From Vanrija pseudolonga (Eukaryota > Basidiomycota > Tremellomycetes > Trichosporonales > Trichosporonaceae), in contig NC_085849.1 in the NCBI RefSeq assembly GCF_020906515.1, positions 1,674,001 to 1,738,000 of the forward strand: a stretch of 64,000 nt of DNA, in the 5' to 3' direction. Position 1 is the first letter of the stretch, and the number at the start of each line of letters is the position of its first letter. This document shows, one piece after another, positions 22,608 through 35,470 of this stretch. The notes under the pieces are model-generated. The model saw nothing but the letters and a program-made list of their open reading frames with translations, had not been told where the DNA came from and searched no databases. The position numbers and the translations under genes are program-made.

Positions 22608-24750
22608 ACTGTACACCACTGTAAGACCACCAATGTACCATACTCTGGGGTTAGGGTGCCACGATCGCTAGCTAGTGTACCTTGCAGGGTGAATCGTGCC
22701 TGCCTGCCGCAGACCCCAGTTCGCTTCCACCTTGCTTGCTGCTCCCCGATGCAGCTCGGCATCCAGATGTTTCCAGAGACACAAGCATTTGAGATAGCGG
22801 GGAGAGCCAGTTGATTTGAGATAGCAGGATGATGACGACGGTTGAGGGTTAATGAGGGAAGAAAGTCCCGAGACCCGCCAACGTCGCCAGTTGATGATGA
22901 TGATGGACACATGATGACCTCGACGTCACTCCTTTGGAGCCAAGGTTGGACCATGACGTCGGGTGTTGAACGGCGGTCCCTGCCGCCTGTGCAGTCGCAG
23001 CCAGCAGACGCACTGCCATGACCGCCGCCACGCTCACTCAGCGTCCAGCATGCTCATCACATCACACACCAAGCCTTGGCCTTCCTTGCCCCATTGCATT
23101 CAACCCGACGCACCCGGCGCGGCGTGAGTCATAGGCGACGCTTGGTTGGTCACTCACTTGCTGTTGCATCCGGCGAAGAGGCCCGGTCATGTCCAGGAGC
23201 AAAAGTCTAAGGGCCTAGAGTTCAAGCCACTGCCCGATCGGGGAGTGGATTATCGGAACAAAGTTGGCCACTGACCGTGGACGCACAGTCGGGGGGGTGG
23301 TTCCTGTAGCCAGTTACCTTCAGGTAGCAACCAGCACCAGCCTCGGCCGCAGCAGCAGCAGCACCATGGGCAGCATTTGAATACTCGTCCCCACGAGGTT
23401 AATGCACGCCCGTGGCCCTTCTATGGCCGGAGGCTCAGTCGACCGGTCGGTCGGTCGGTGGGCAGGCAGACAGGCAGTCCGGCCGGGACAAGCGACAGGC
23501 GGTACGGGGAAATACAGCACTAGGGCTCGGCTTGTTGTTATGGGATACGACGCAGGAGGGTTCTAGATTTCTGCTTTCCAGCGAGATCCTTTTGACATGT
23601 CAAATGGCTACTGGCTGCATTGAATGGGGGGTGAGTCGGTCACTTGATGCTGATGCTGCTGCTGCGTATGCTCTCTCGACGCGCGTTTGTAATGTTGCTT
23701 GGGTTTAGGGTGCAGGCAGGCATGTGGGCCGTTCCGCTGCAAACGGCGGTACAGTTAGTTTCCATGGACCCTAATTACCCTTTGCGACGACCAGGAGATG
23801 CAATGTCCTGGACTTTTTTCCAACCCAGCGCGGGTCAGTGGCCAGTGGGCCAGTGACCGAGGGGAGGGGGAAGGAGGGGTGTCACTGTCCACCTTGTTGG
23901 CGGCGGTTAAGACTACGGCATCGACGGCGGCGGTGGCGGCAGAGTCGGTTCTTTGAGGGTGCGACCCTCCTTGCTTGCAATGCAATGCACATGCTAGAGA
24001 GAGAGCCTGAATGCGTCCTTTGTCCGGCCGGCGGCGGCGCCGCGGCGGAGGTGACAGCAGTGGTAAATGGTTGGGTAGTGGTTCCAGTGCCTCGTGCAGG
24101 TTGCTGCTGCTGCTCTGGGCTATTTGCCCTGCCATGCCCTTTGCTTGCTTGCTAGTGCGTCGTCGTATGATGGCGGCGCTTGAGGGTGCAATGGCCCCAC
24201 CCCAGCCAAGCAAGGTGGCCAAGTGGTGCAGTCAGCCGCCGCGCGCCGCCGCCGCCGCCGCTGCGCCGCCTTCCCCCTTCCCGAGGGAGCCAGTCTGTCA
24301 TTGTGCTGTACCACCTCACCCCACCCACCACCACCATACTGCGCGTATTCCCATCACACATTGTGCATTCATCCTATCTACTAGACACACACACGTTTCC
24401 ATAGCAACGACAACCTTGCCTTGGTAAACACACACAACAGTCCACGCATCTCATCATCCCTCTCCCCCTCTGCATTGGCCGCCTCGCCCAGTCGCGACGC
24501 CGCCGCCCACAACGCCCGAGCGTTCCGACAACGTCCCGTTTGACCCTTTGCTCGGCGGCGACACGAATCAACGACGCACAAGCAAAAGTCGGACAAGCAC
24601 CACCTACAACGACGTCCAACTTGGTCGCAACAAACGCCCATTGATACACACACACTCAACCTTCCTTCCTCACCTTCCCCCCTTGCTCGGCTTGACGCCT
24701 CGTTGCCCCTCCCCTTCCTTTTTACATTCCCACTTTGGTTGATCAGCACG
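22608..24750. other. gene-free stretch, probable leader/promoter of the Sfp1 gene
   Basis: Over 2 kb with no supported exon, between the SURP stop and the Sfp1-type ATG. The last about 350 bases become strongly CT-rich with many CACACA/CCTTCC runs, as in core promoters and 5' leaders of highly regulated fungal genes. GGCAGGCAGACAGGCAG and CTGCTGCTGC tracts occur at about 23460 and 23650. Upstream introns in the leader are possible but not readable. Confidence 0.45.
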
Positions 24751-27010
24751 ATGCCTGCATCAACTCAGCCTGCCCAGGCAATGCCTGCGCCCGCAAACCC
24801 ATCCCGTCCCACCCGCAAAATGTCCACCTCGAACGGAGCAGCACTCCGCCTCCCAAGCTACAATGGCCGTACAGGCGCTTCCCCCATGTCCTTTGGCGCC
24901 GCCATGTCGGGCGTCAGCTTCACCAACGCAGGAGGCCAGTCATACGGCAGACCCCAGGCTCCGGGGAGTTATGGAGCGCGCTTCTACGGTGACACTTCGT
25001 AAGTCGGGCACCACCTTCGCTTTGTCGAGTCTTTGTCGCCGCCGCCCGGATCCGTAAGCTGACACGATCCGTCGCAGTGACTCGCCTGGTCTATTCTCAA
25101 CGTCCATCAACATGGACATGGGCTCGTTTGCCGCTTCATCAGCAATGTTCGGCTTGCCAATGGCCATGTCGTCGTCGTATGCCCGAAAGTCGTACGCCGC
25201 GGCTGTGGGTGGTCGCGAGTATGGTGTCAACGCCTTATCGGCGTCCCTAGCGTCGGTGGCCATGGGATCACTGGGCCGCTCGTACTCTCGGTCACAGCTT
25301 GAAACGCTCATGTCGCTCCGCACAGATGCCGAGCATACCAAGGAGTACGAGTGCTGTGGCCTGACTCACCATGGTCTCCACGCCCTTCTCGAGCACGTCG
25401 AGGACCAGCACCCATACGCGGATCCCAACATGCCAGACGCTGGCTTTTCACCCGTCACGTTAGCCATGGACCTCGACCTCGAGGGCGACGGAGACACCAC
25501 TGAGCCGCCATCTACCACCCAATCTGCCCGCTCGTCAACGTCGCCTCGGCCCATGTACCCCCTGACGCCGAACTCGTCAGTCGGTCCCAAGCCTGACCCC
25601 CCTGTGACGGCGGCAGCCACTGTTGCATCCAAGGCAACTGCGACCCCTACGGCCATTGCCCAGCCCCTGGCCGCGGCCCCGGCGTCTACTGTGACTGCCC
25701 TCTCCCTCTCGGATGTGCTCAAGTCGCCTCCAGAGAGCGAGAACCCCTCTCTGTTGTCCTCGCTGCCAGTGCCCAGCGCGTCAACGTCTCCTTCCTCGAG
25801 CACCACTGCCACCAACTCTTCGCCTCCCTTCGCGCCCAAGATCACGGCCGCTTCTCGTGGGGCATTCCTTGGTCCTACCCCCAAGACGGGCCAGAACCGC
25901 TTTGACCGCGCGTTTAACGAGGTGGTGGCAGGCAAAGCCGGTCTGGTGGATGACGCAACCAAGCCACCAGGGCCTACTGCCGTGGCGCCGGGAGTCTTGT
26001 TTACTGCGGCCGCTGCTCTGGGTATGCCGTCAGCCCCTCAAGTTGTTGGTCGCCGCGACGGCGTTGCTGGAAGCGGTGCTGCAGGTGCTGCGGCTACGCC
26101 TGCCACTACCGAGGGTGGTGATCAGGACAAGAAGGACGACAAGGATGCCACGGCCAACGGTGACAGGCCCAAGCCTCCCGAGCCTCAGCTCCCTCAGCCC
26201 AGCCTGTTCACCACCCACAAGGCATGGCGCTGCCCCAACCCGGGCTGCAACAAGGCCTACAAGCAGAGCAACGGCCTCAAGTACCACCTTCAAAAGGGGT
26301 AAGTGTAGTGGTTGGGTAGTGCCTTGGGACCTTCGCTAACCTCGTCAGTCAATGTGACTTTGCCATTCACGACGCAATCGACCATGGACTCACCCTCGAG
26401 GAAGCCGAGGAGCGATCTCGCCCCTACGTGTGTGCCGTTGGTGCTGGCTGCACCAAGCGTTACCGCCAGATGAACGGACTGAAGGTGGGTTTGCGTTTGT
26501 CATATGTTCCGCTAACCGTATCAGTACCACTACCTCAACTCTGGAGAGCACGGAGAGTACGGTTTACGTATGCTGCAGAATGGCACGCACCCGCACCCTC
26601 CTTCTCTTCCTCCCCCTCCCAAACGCGACCGCTCTCAGCACGCCAATGGCAACTCAACAGCCAACGCCAGGCCCAACGCCGCCCCGTACGCCATCCCTTC
26701 GCAGCTTCAGCGCCCTGCTGCTGCTGGCGCAGTCCACAACGCTGCTGCTGCCCAAGGCCCGAGGATGGGAACATGGCCCGCTGCTCAGCAGGCGCGCCCA
26801 GCGGCTACCACCACGCCCGCTGCTGGTCTCACCGCGGCTCGTCCCGCTGCCGCCACGGCCACGCCGACTGCTGCTGCTCCTGTTCGCCCGACCGCCACGC
26901 CGACGGCCGCGACCACGACCGCTGCCTCGGCCGCCAAGCCACAGCTCGCCCCCGTTCAGCGCGGACGGGACGCCGTCCTGTTCTCGAGCGTTGACCTGAC
27001 CGACGTGTAA
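24751..27010 (+). CDS. Sfp1-type split zinc-finger transcription regulator
   Basis: Homologue of Sfp1/JAZF1-like regulators; Sfp1 controls ribosomal-protein and ribosome-biogenesis genes downstream of TOR. About 690 aa, four exons, ATG at 24751. The N-terminal half is Ser/Ala/Gly-rich. A first finger-like unit, YECCGLTHHGLHALLEHVED + QH, matches the CC-type finger of fungal Sfp1 relatives. After a long low-complexity linker comes the C-terminal pair: WRCPNPGCNKAYKQSNGLKY-H, and RPYVCAVGAGCTKRYRQMNG joined over an intron to LKYHYLNSGEHGEYGLRML. The spacing between the two fingers and the NGLKYH repeat are diagnostic. Introns: GTAAGTCG after GDTS, GTAAGTGT after LQKG, GTGGGTTT after NGLK. The tail is Pro/Ala/Thr-rich, ending FSSVDLTDV*. 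Nuclear. Confidence 0.82.
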
Positions 27011-29102
27011 TAGACTGGCGACCGACAGCAGCCACCGCATTCGACGACTGGAAGGCGGCGACCGGCGCGTGTACGAGGGAGGCGAAGCGTGTAACGCTAG
27101 TTTTGGGCTCAGTCCGGCATCTACAACAATGTGTGTCGCATACTATGGCTCGCGTAGGACCTTTACTTGTTGAGAATTGTTTCATGTTCATCTCTCCACC
27201 CCATCCCCTCCCCCCATACCCATCCCCTATCTCATCCCATTGCCTCATCCCCCTCCAATCCCCTCCACACCCACTACTCCAAAAGGCCGCCTTGTCGGCC
27301 ACTCGCTCGCTCTCCCCCCTCCCCCCATCTTGCCCAACTTGCTTATTGTTGTAGCTAGAGAATGATTGATGGATCGTAATTGCACCAGCGGGGTGGAGGG
27401 GCCGTCGGGGGGACGGGGGTGGGGTGTGGCAGGATGTGGCAAGTGACGACGGGAGATGGTCAGCAGCCGTGGCTCAGCGGGCAGTGTCGTCGCGACCCTC
27501 GGTCTGTCGTCGCGTTGTGACTCGCGCGTCGCGGGGCTGCCGACCGTCCATGGGACATGGGTTCGACGCGCGCGCGCGCGTGGGGTTCCGCGCACCGGGT
27601 TCCTCTCGCGTGACACACTGAGCTGACCATGAGACGGGCACGACCAGCCAACCGGGTGACTACCGCCAGTTCCGCGACCAAACGCCAACGTCAAGGTCCC
27701 GTCCCAACTGACCGCGCAAGGGGCGGGTTCCTAGCTCTGCACTTCGCTCGGAGGTGGCACATCGGGCCGGACGACGGAGCACGGAGACGTCGTCTTGGCC
27801 CCGACGACGGGGGTGTGTGTCACCTGACGGAGCACGCCACCGTCGCGCCCGCGCGGCGATAGACACCGGCGCCGCCGGCACCATCGGGCGCCGATAATAG
27901 CAGCAGCATAGCCCAGGTCGTTAACAACCACTGAACAAGTCGGTGGCAAGAATAGGTCCTGTTGCTCGGCCTGCGGCACGCACGGCACGCATACATGCCC
28001 CGGCAGCACCGCGGCCCAACTCTTGGCGCCGGCACGTGGGCAGCGTCGTCGAGAACATCGGGGCACCCGCTGGCTACTTACCCCTTGCCCTTGCCCGTTT
28101 TGTGCAGTAGGAACAGCGCAGCAGCATGCATCACGAGAGATGTAACTGGCCGGATCAATGAGATAGATGAGGCAGATTCTGCGTCGCATGTGACGTGCAC
28201 GATGTCGGGCGGCCCGCTGCGCGACGACGAGGGGGATGCTCCACTTGTGCTGGTGCGAGAGTGGCGACTGTGGCGAATGGCAAGGGCGTGTGCGTGTGTG
28301 TGCGCCACCACCGTACCCAACAAACCACTTGCGCTGCTCGCTGCACCGTCCGCCGCGCTCGCTGCATATCGCTCGTCGCTCGCCACTCGCCACCCACCCC
28401 GCATGCTTGCGCATGCCACCCCACACGGCCCGAGGAATGCACGCCAGCAAAACCACCGAGTCACCATGCCCCCGACCACGGCGCCATTCCTTCCTCCAAC
28501 GCCGCCATCCGCAGCCAAGTTTCCGCCGGTCAATCCATGCCTCGTTTATCTCGAGCCGTGATAAGCCACTCTACTGCGCGCTGCATGCCAGAAAACCCAC
28601 TTTGCATCAGACTCGCGCGCGCGACACGGCACACAATCCTATGGAAACAGTTGTGTCGTGACAGCTAAGGAAACGCTATTCACAGCTAACGACTACTTTA
28701 CAAGTTCTTCTGCGTCGACCAACGAACGGGCTACAGATTCGCGATGGCGGGAGAGAGAGAGAGAGAGAGAGGGAGGGAGCGAGAGACAGAGAATGACAGA
28801 GAGAGAGACATGACACTAAAACCCTGATTCTTTGTTGGTGTTGTGGAAGTCGAGCTCGCCACCTTTATGGCGGCGCTGTGATCGGGGGGATATGGATGCT
28901 GGTATGCTACTGGAATCGGGTATGTCCCAGATCGCTCGCGTATGAATGACGAGTTTTTGCTTTTGAGCCGAAACGCAATTCCAGTGCGGTGAACAGTTTG
29001 ATGCAGGCCATCACGGTCACAAAAGGGACGAGGGGGGGTGAAGAGTCGAGACACGGAAGAGGGGGAGTGGACCACCGAGACTTCACGTCCGAGGTAGTCG
29101 GG
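27011..29102. other. gene-free convergent intergenic stretch
   Basis: Between the stops of the Sfp1-type gene (+) and the TEA gene (-). Open frames on both strands are low complexity and no spliced product is convincing. It holds CCCATCCCCT-type pyrimidine repeats (about 27195-27330), CGCGCG runs (about 27568-27582) and a GA tract. About 2 kb is unusually long for two 3' ends facing each other in this otherwise compact region, so unread 3' UTRs or a non-coding transcript are possible. Confidence 0.4.
28751..28810. repeat. GA-rich simple repeat
   Basis: About 20 bases of pure GA followed by GGGAGGGAGC, GAGAGACAGAG and a second GAGAGAGA run. It lies roughly 300 bp past the stop of the TEA gene, probably in its 3' UTR or just downstream. 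Confidence 0.85.
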
Positions 29103-32100
29103 CTAACCAGGGAGCCAGACAAACTTGCTGGGGGTGTGCTCCTCGGCGAGAATGAGGTCGTGAACGAGTTGATCCGCCTGTACGTCTTCGGGACGAGGCG
29201 GGGATTCAAACTCGACAGGACGGCAAATGGGTACAGAGCCAGTCGTTGAATCGTCGGGCGTGATAAAGACCGAGTAGATAATGATCGCCGCGGCCGACGC
29301 CCAGTCATCGTTGGCGGTAGTTGTCGGCTGTGTGTGGAATCCCTCGCGAGCGACGCGCTGGACGAGCATGGTCATGGGGGCACCAACAGAGTTCAGCCCG
29401 TCCTGGCCTCGCTCGTCGGGCGGACCGCCCAGACGCAGTAAATGCTCGTACAGACGGGCGAGATCCGGCAAGCGAGATTGGGCTCCATACTCGCCACTAG
29501 GACGCTGGCGAAGTGGCGAAACGGTTCGCGAGTACTTAGTCGAGCCGCGAGTTTGAGCGTAGCCCGACTCGGTCGTCAGAACCCAGTCGTTGCTCCACGT
29601 GCTCGTGTCCGTCGTTTGGCGAAGCGTGGTGCGCAGTCCTAGCTCGGTAATGCGCTCCAGGAGAGCGAGGCGTGCAGTGTAGTCCTTTGGAAGAGCAAGG
29701 GGCATATCAATGTGGTAGACCGGCACGCTGGGCGCACTGGAGATGAGCTCCAGGAACGGATACCGGGCTTTCCACATGTACACCGTGTTCCACGGAAGGG
29801 GTGTAGATGAGACAATCGCGCTCGCCGGAGTAAGCGACAGCACAGTTTCGCCCGTCTGGGCAGTGAGCTCTATCGACGAAATCGCAAACGACGCCCCGCG
29901 TGTGCGAGAGACATCCCATGAAGGAGACACGCCAAACGCGCCGGACGCTGCCGACCACGGCGAAGTCGCAGACGAAGCCAAAGTGCCGTAAGCACTGGCA
30001 GTCTGGCTGGCCATGGCGCCGATCGACGGAAGCGGGAGCGACGGAAGACCGTCGCGCTGGGCGCCGCTCTGGGTCGCCAGTGTCGCCGCCGATGTCACCC
30101 ATTTCGTATCGCCGTAAACTGGGCGGTCCTTCCACTCGCCGCTACTAGCGCCTGCGTTGTTGCCTGTATACGACTCCTGCAGTGGCGGTAAGGTCAAATG
30201 CTCGCCACCCAGGCCGTCGCGAAGAAGAGAGGGCTTGACGTCCTGCCAGCTGGACGGCACGGAAGCCGAAGTCGAGTGGCGGGGAGACACGGCGGTCGAT
30301 CCCGACGCGTCAAAGGCAGAGTTGGTGGACGTCGGAGATCTGCTGTGCTCGCCCTCCCACACACTCCCAGGCAGAGGACGGGTAGACAATGCAGACTGCG
30401 GGGTGGAGCCGTAGGTGTAGCGGCCGGCACCATGGGCAGAGTCGCTCATCCCCGAGGCAGTGCTGGCCGCAAGAGATACCCCGTGAGGGTCAACGTCGCG
30501 AGACGACCCGAGGGGTGGGAGCGTGTGCGGTGGTGGCTGATGAACAGAAAACGGTGGTGGGAGCTGGCCCTGCTGGCGCATGCTGGGATGTGACTGCGAA
30601 TATGAGTAGGCGTAGGCAGAGTCTACACCAGCATCCACAGCGTGGGAACCACCGCGTGCGTCGCGCTCTAGCTTGACCTTGTTGCCGTAGAGGCCAGAGT
30701 CGCGCTCATAGTAGCCGGGGTACTCGGACTGCGCGTTTGCCCAATAGTTGAAAGGGCGGGACGACGTCTCATTTGTAGGGGATGCCTCGTTGCCGCGAGC
30801 CTCGAGATCAACTAGCCACTGAGGCTTTGGCGCGTTGGCGAGGTCTGTGCCAACAGGGTAGTTGATGATGTTGTAGATGGTTTCGGGGAATGGATAGTTT
30901 TCAATGACATTGGCGGTCGAGTTTTCTGCAGGATCGTCTCCACCTCGGGCCTTGTCCTCGAAGGTGAAGATCTCCTTGTCTTAAGAAACATACGTCAGCA
31001 CAGCCCATCAGTGAGGAGGATCAGTCCTCGAGGTCGTTCACTCACAAGGAGGTGGGACCTTGTCCTTGAGCACCTGGGAATGACTAGAGATCTGCTTGCG
31101 GTTGTACATGCGCTGGGTGGCCAGAGTGCAGATGGCAGCGATCAGCTCATTGCGCCCTAGAGGTCGGCCAAAGAACTTGATCTTGGTACGTCCGTTTGGG
31201 GGAATACTTGCCACACCTGCAAGGGTTAGCTGGAAGATTGTGGCAAGGAGGCGCTCAAACGCCACTTACACGTGCAAAACGCCAGTTCGGCCCTAGGGAA
31301 CCAGATTTCGGACACTTTGGATCTCCGCTGAACCTTGCGCCTCTTCTTGGCTCGTGCGACAGCGGCGTGAGAACTGTCGTTGCGCGTGTCCAGTTCGAGT
31401 GGATCAGATGAGCCCACGTCGAGTGGTGTGACGCCACGCCCAACGCCATGCACATTACCGTGGTCCACGGGTGCGCCCAGGTCGGGCGCTGGCCACCTCC
31501 CCACGACGTGAAGGTAGAGCGTTTCTGGTGTACAGGTTGGGAAACTTGCCGCCCCCGAACTGGCAGGAACGGCAGGGACCCCTAGTGCAGTGTCTGCCTG
31601 AGCGCTTGCCATTGTCGTCGGCACGAGAACGTCGACTGGCAGAGCCGACTGTTGGTGCAGCAGCGCGCTCAGGTAGACGGAAAGCCGCTGGTCTCCAAAG
31701 CTGATGGGAAGGCCTGTGGGGTGGCCAGTTGTAGTCAGTCACGGAACAAACACAAAAAAAACCGAAGTGGGGTGGGATGGAGGGTCGGAAGTGGGGCCTG
31801 GGGTAATGGAGGATGGATGGTGACGGAGGCTGTTACCGAGGTACAAGGGACAAGAGGACGGCACCACCGACGCGCGCCGCGGCCATAACCATGACGTTTT
31901 ACGTTGTTTTTGTTTTCCCAGCGTTTCGCCACCACCCCCCGCCGCTACCACGGAGGCGACACTCACCAGCGACGGCCTCGTTGAGAACGGGGCCTTCTTT
32001 CTCCACAATGATCCCTCCCTCCCCCCCACGGCTATGGTTGGAGTGGTTATGTGACCACTCTGTCGCAGGGCGACCCACTTTTGTCGGATACGTCGTGCTG

Positions 32101-32154
32101 TCGGGAATGGTTCGGCCCACTTTGCCGCCAGTGTACGCACCAGTGGAATGGAGT
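29103..32154 (-). CDS. TEA/ATTS-domain transcription factor (5' end unresolved)
   Basis: TEA-domain regulator of the AbaA/Tec1/TEAD class, DNA-binding developmental regulators. The domain is split by an intron: KKRRKVQRRSKVSEIWFPRA + ELAFCTC|VASIPPNGRTKIK + FFGRPLGRNELIAAICTLAT + QRMYNRKQISSHSQVLKDK. The last block is the classic recognition helix (R-K-Q-[IV]-S-S-H-x-Q-V-L). Downstream, PFPETIYNIINYP is followed by a long Ser/Pro/Gly-rich region and an ordered C-terminal half (YMWKARYPFLELISSAPSVP ... FVWLPG*, stop at 29103). The first in-frame ATG upstream of TEA is at 31612. However the frame stays open across a clean intron (31714-31976, GTGAGTGT...CCACAG) into an exon at 31977-32154 (TGAYTGGKVGRTIPDSTTYP) that has no Met, so the true start lies further upstream. 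At least 850 aa. Domain certain; 5' structure not. Confidence 0.75.
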
Positions 32155-32547
32155 CTAGAAGGGGGTTGTGTTAGCTTGATTACCAAGATTCGCGGCTTCA
32201 AGTGGGCAGTGTCGCACCTTGAAGAGATGGTGATGATGTGTATGCGGTTGAGGAGGAATTGAGACTTGTCAACGAGGCGGTATGGAACGACTTGTAAGCC
32301 GAGTCGAAAGGGTCGAGAATTGGGGGTTGGATAGGAGGGCGGGGGGGCGGCGGCTAGGGGATGCGCAGTATTGTGTGCGTTGAGGGCGAGATGGTGGCTT
32401 AGCACAATGGTATGCCGTCGGAGGATGGAGAGAGGGTAGATGGGTGGTTTTGAGGACAGACGGATGCCACAGCAGTAGTGTGTGTCGGAATGTTTGAGTG
32501 ATATGAGGATGGCTGAGAACGGCCAGGAATGGTCTTGCACGAGGGTT

Positions 32548-32561
32548 GGGGGGGGGGGGGG
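32548..32561. repeat. poly-G tract (14)
   Basis: Uninterrupted run of 14 G on the + strand, so C-rich in the TEA gene's leader orientation. Confidence 0.9.
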
Positions 32562-33774
32562 ACGGGGGGATGGCGTTGGGGTAGCCAAAAGAACAGGTGC
32601 CCGGCGAGACTCTGCTCTTGTCGAGAGGGTACGAGATGGGATGAGGAATGGAGCGAGACAAGGCTGCGGGCTAACTAACGGGGGTGGGTGGCACGGGATA
32701 TACAAGTACCTTTTACCCCGAGCAGGAGTCGTGGGTTTGTCTGCGGTCTCGGCTGCTGGCAGGCGTGGCGCAAGACGCACGAGACGTGGAGAGAGGGACA
32801 GAGAGAGTGTGAGTGGGAGGCGATGGCACGGACGGCGGTCCGCCGGGAGATGCCTTGGTTGGCCGTGTGATTCCGCAGTCTATGGGGTAGGGGGCACGCG
32901 GAGCCGGAGGTGAAGGGCAAGGGGGGCGGAGATGGTCGTAACGTTCGTGAGAGACGGGGGGTGGGCCCGTTGGTGATGCCGCGCCGCCGAGTTTGGGCCG
33001 CGCGCGTGCGGGTTGTCGATGGGCGGTATTGGGCCTGGGGACTGTTTCAAGATTGGTTTTACTGGTTGGTGGCCCAGGTAGGTCGACGACCAAAATAGTG
33101 GGAGCAGCGGAGGCGCCGAGATAGAGCCAGATTGGGTCGTCGGGAAGCCAACGGCCGGCCGTCGTATGTGCTAGACTTGCCCCCGTGGTCAGTGTCTGCT
33201 CAGGTCTGCTCTGGGAGAGTTTGGGTGTGGACGACTTGGGCAAGGACGATAGGCCCTCGATGCCTCCGGGGAATGTTGGTGGGCCTTGGCCCGCGCCTTG
33301 CCCTCGGGTCTCGGTCCTGTCGCCTTTGAAAGACTTGGCAACCACGACAGCCCTAGTGGCTAAACACAGGAGGTGATGCCGACATACGAAAAGTCTACTA
33401 GTGCGTTTTGATATCCTCACAACCCAGGGTGTGAGGCGCGCGGTTGATGCCCCGGAGATGAGAGCCGAGGAGAGGGCCGAGAGCTTGCTTCGAGTTGGGG
33501 CGGGCGGCACGGGGCAAGAGAGAGGTCGGGTTGAGCCCTAAAGGCTGGAGGCCAGAGGAGGGGTGGGTGGGGGAAGGATCAAGGCGCGGCAGACGGCGGT
33601 GGCGAGACTGAGGCGTGCACGAGGTGGACCGCGGACGCGTGTTGCCCGATGGGTTGTACTAGAAGGGTGGAGTGGGGTGGGTGGGTGGGATAAAGGCGTC
33701 CGCTGCGTGTGTGGATGGGCGTGTGTGTGTGTGTGCACCTTGATAAAGAATTAAGAGTGACGTGACGTGACCCC

Positions 33775-33787
33775 GGGGGGGGGGGGG
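33775..33787. repeat. poly-G tract (13)
   Basis: Uninterrupted run of 13 G directly after CCCC, next to a GT repeat at about 33720-33735. Confidence 0.9.
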
Positions 33788-33903
33788 CGACGAGGAGAGA
33801 CGACTTGTTGTTTTGGGTGTTCTGGCTGGCTGGGTGGGTGGGTGGTTGACTTGGCTTGGACGGTTTGTACCTTGTTGCGTTGCGGAGGACCCGATTGACA
33901 ACA

Positions 33904-33904
<1 letters not shown>

Positions 33905-33936
<32 letters not shown>
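33905..33936. repeat. CCG/GAC trinucleotide repeats
   Basis: CCG triplets followed directly by GAC triplets. Could encode a homopolymeric run if transcribed and translated, but no surrounding gene is supported. Confidence 0.8.
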
Positions 33937-33937
<1 letters not shown>

Positions 33938-35470
33938 TGATGCGTGGCGTGGCGTTGTGAGAGTGCGTGAGTGAGTGAGAGGCAGAGGCCGAGTGTCTCA
34001 AGCACGTCGTCTCTGTTCTCAAACAAAGTCAGGAGATGTCGTAGAGACCAGTCGACACCGTCTATGCTTCCTTTCGGGGGTAAATCTCCTAATGAAGATC
34101 GCGCGCGAGTAGCTCGCGGTAATCTCCTCGCGGCGCCAAGAGTGACAAGACTTGCTCTGCTGCACACTCACACGCACACACACACAGACTGACGCACAAC
34201 GCCCACGCGCCCCGCATCAACCACCGTCACCGGCGCCATGATTGCGGTCATCGCAGGTCGCCGAGGCGGCGTGAGGCGGCGGCGGAGGCGGCGCCCCCCA
34301 CGCCCCCCCACGGCCGCCCCAAGTCGCCCAGTCGCCCCCTACAGTACATTGTGCCCAGCAGCGCGGCCCACGCGTTGTCGCATGTGTGGTCGTCGTCGTC
34401 GACGCCGTGCATTGTGTGAACCTCAATATCTCAATGCTCTATTCGGTCTTTGGTGCTGTCATGCTGCTGATGCTGCTGCCAAAGCTGGGGCACGCGTCGC
34501 GAACCCGCCCCCACCGACCCGCGGTTCCCCGTTCCCACAACCACAGGTATCACGGTTCCAAGCAAGCCGCCGCCCACATCCCAGCCAAGCCGCCCCCACC
34601 ACCCCGACCACCCCGGCCGCCCCGCCGCCCTGGACCGGCCGCCTGTCGCCTGCGCTTGTGCCAGCAGACACATATGCACACACACAACCCAATCACGCCC
34701 CCTTCTGTCCCTGGCCCTGGCACTGACTGACTGGCCTTGGGCATCAAATAGAGCCGACTAACCCGTCATCCCAGGTGTACCGTTTTGGACCTCCTTTAGT
34801 CTGCTTTACCACCGTCACATGCTGCAACATACGTACGTTAGGCGTACCTGGCCCTTCTCGCTCCCTTTCGGATCGGGCGAACCAGCGGGCAGCGACGAGG
34901 CAGCATCAATACCCCAAGGGACGAGCCGCGCCGCGCCGCGCCGTGAGGCGCAATATAGCTGATCAAGTCGACGCCCCCGCTCACTTGTATTGGATATTGA
35001 CTGCGCCACCCGCCTCTGACCAACTTGAAATTGGGCTCGCCGTGAGAGAGAGAGATCAGAATGCGCGCGCACAAAAAACCTAGATCAAAGCGCGCACTGC
35101 TTCTCGCGCTTTCCTAGATGTACTGCGCTGGTACATCGCTTCTGGTCGGTACCGTCAGATGGAGACGTCGCGGTCTGTTACGCCTGCATCGTCCGCCCAG
35201 ATCCAAGGGCTGGCTGGGGCTGGGGCTGGGGCCTGGGAGACGAGGCGCTCTCCTTGTTTGGCGGCGCAGCTGCGAAAGGGAGGGGATGTCTCCGACAAGA
35301 CGGGCGCGCGGCGCATGCTTGTGTTGCTGGTTGCTGCTCGCAAGCGCAAGAGCGCGCGCATGTGGCCGACGTCTCGAGGTCAAATGGATCGGACAAAAGG
35401 TACAGCCAGAGATGCTTCGGACCCAGGGTCGTGGGTCACCTGGGGGCCGACAAGGCTATTGTGACACGCA

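Noticed and set aside
27465-27600. TGGCTCAGCGGGCAG ... GGTTCGACGCG on +, resembling tRNA A and B boxes
   Set aside because: No acceptor stem and an implausible intervening sequence.
32713-33510. 265-codon minus-strand frame upstream of the TEA gene
   Set aside because: It could hold a leader exon of the TEA gene, but no splice pair links an ATG in it to the exon at 31977-32154 in the right phase.
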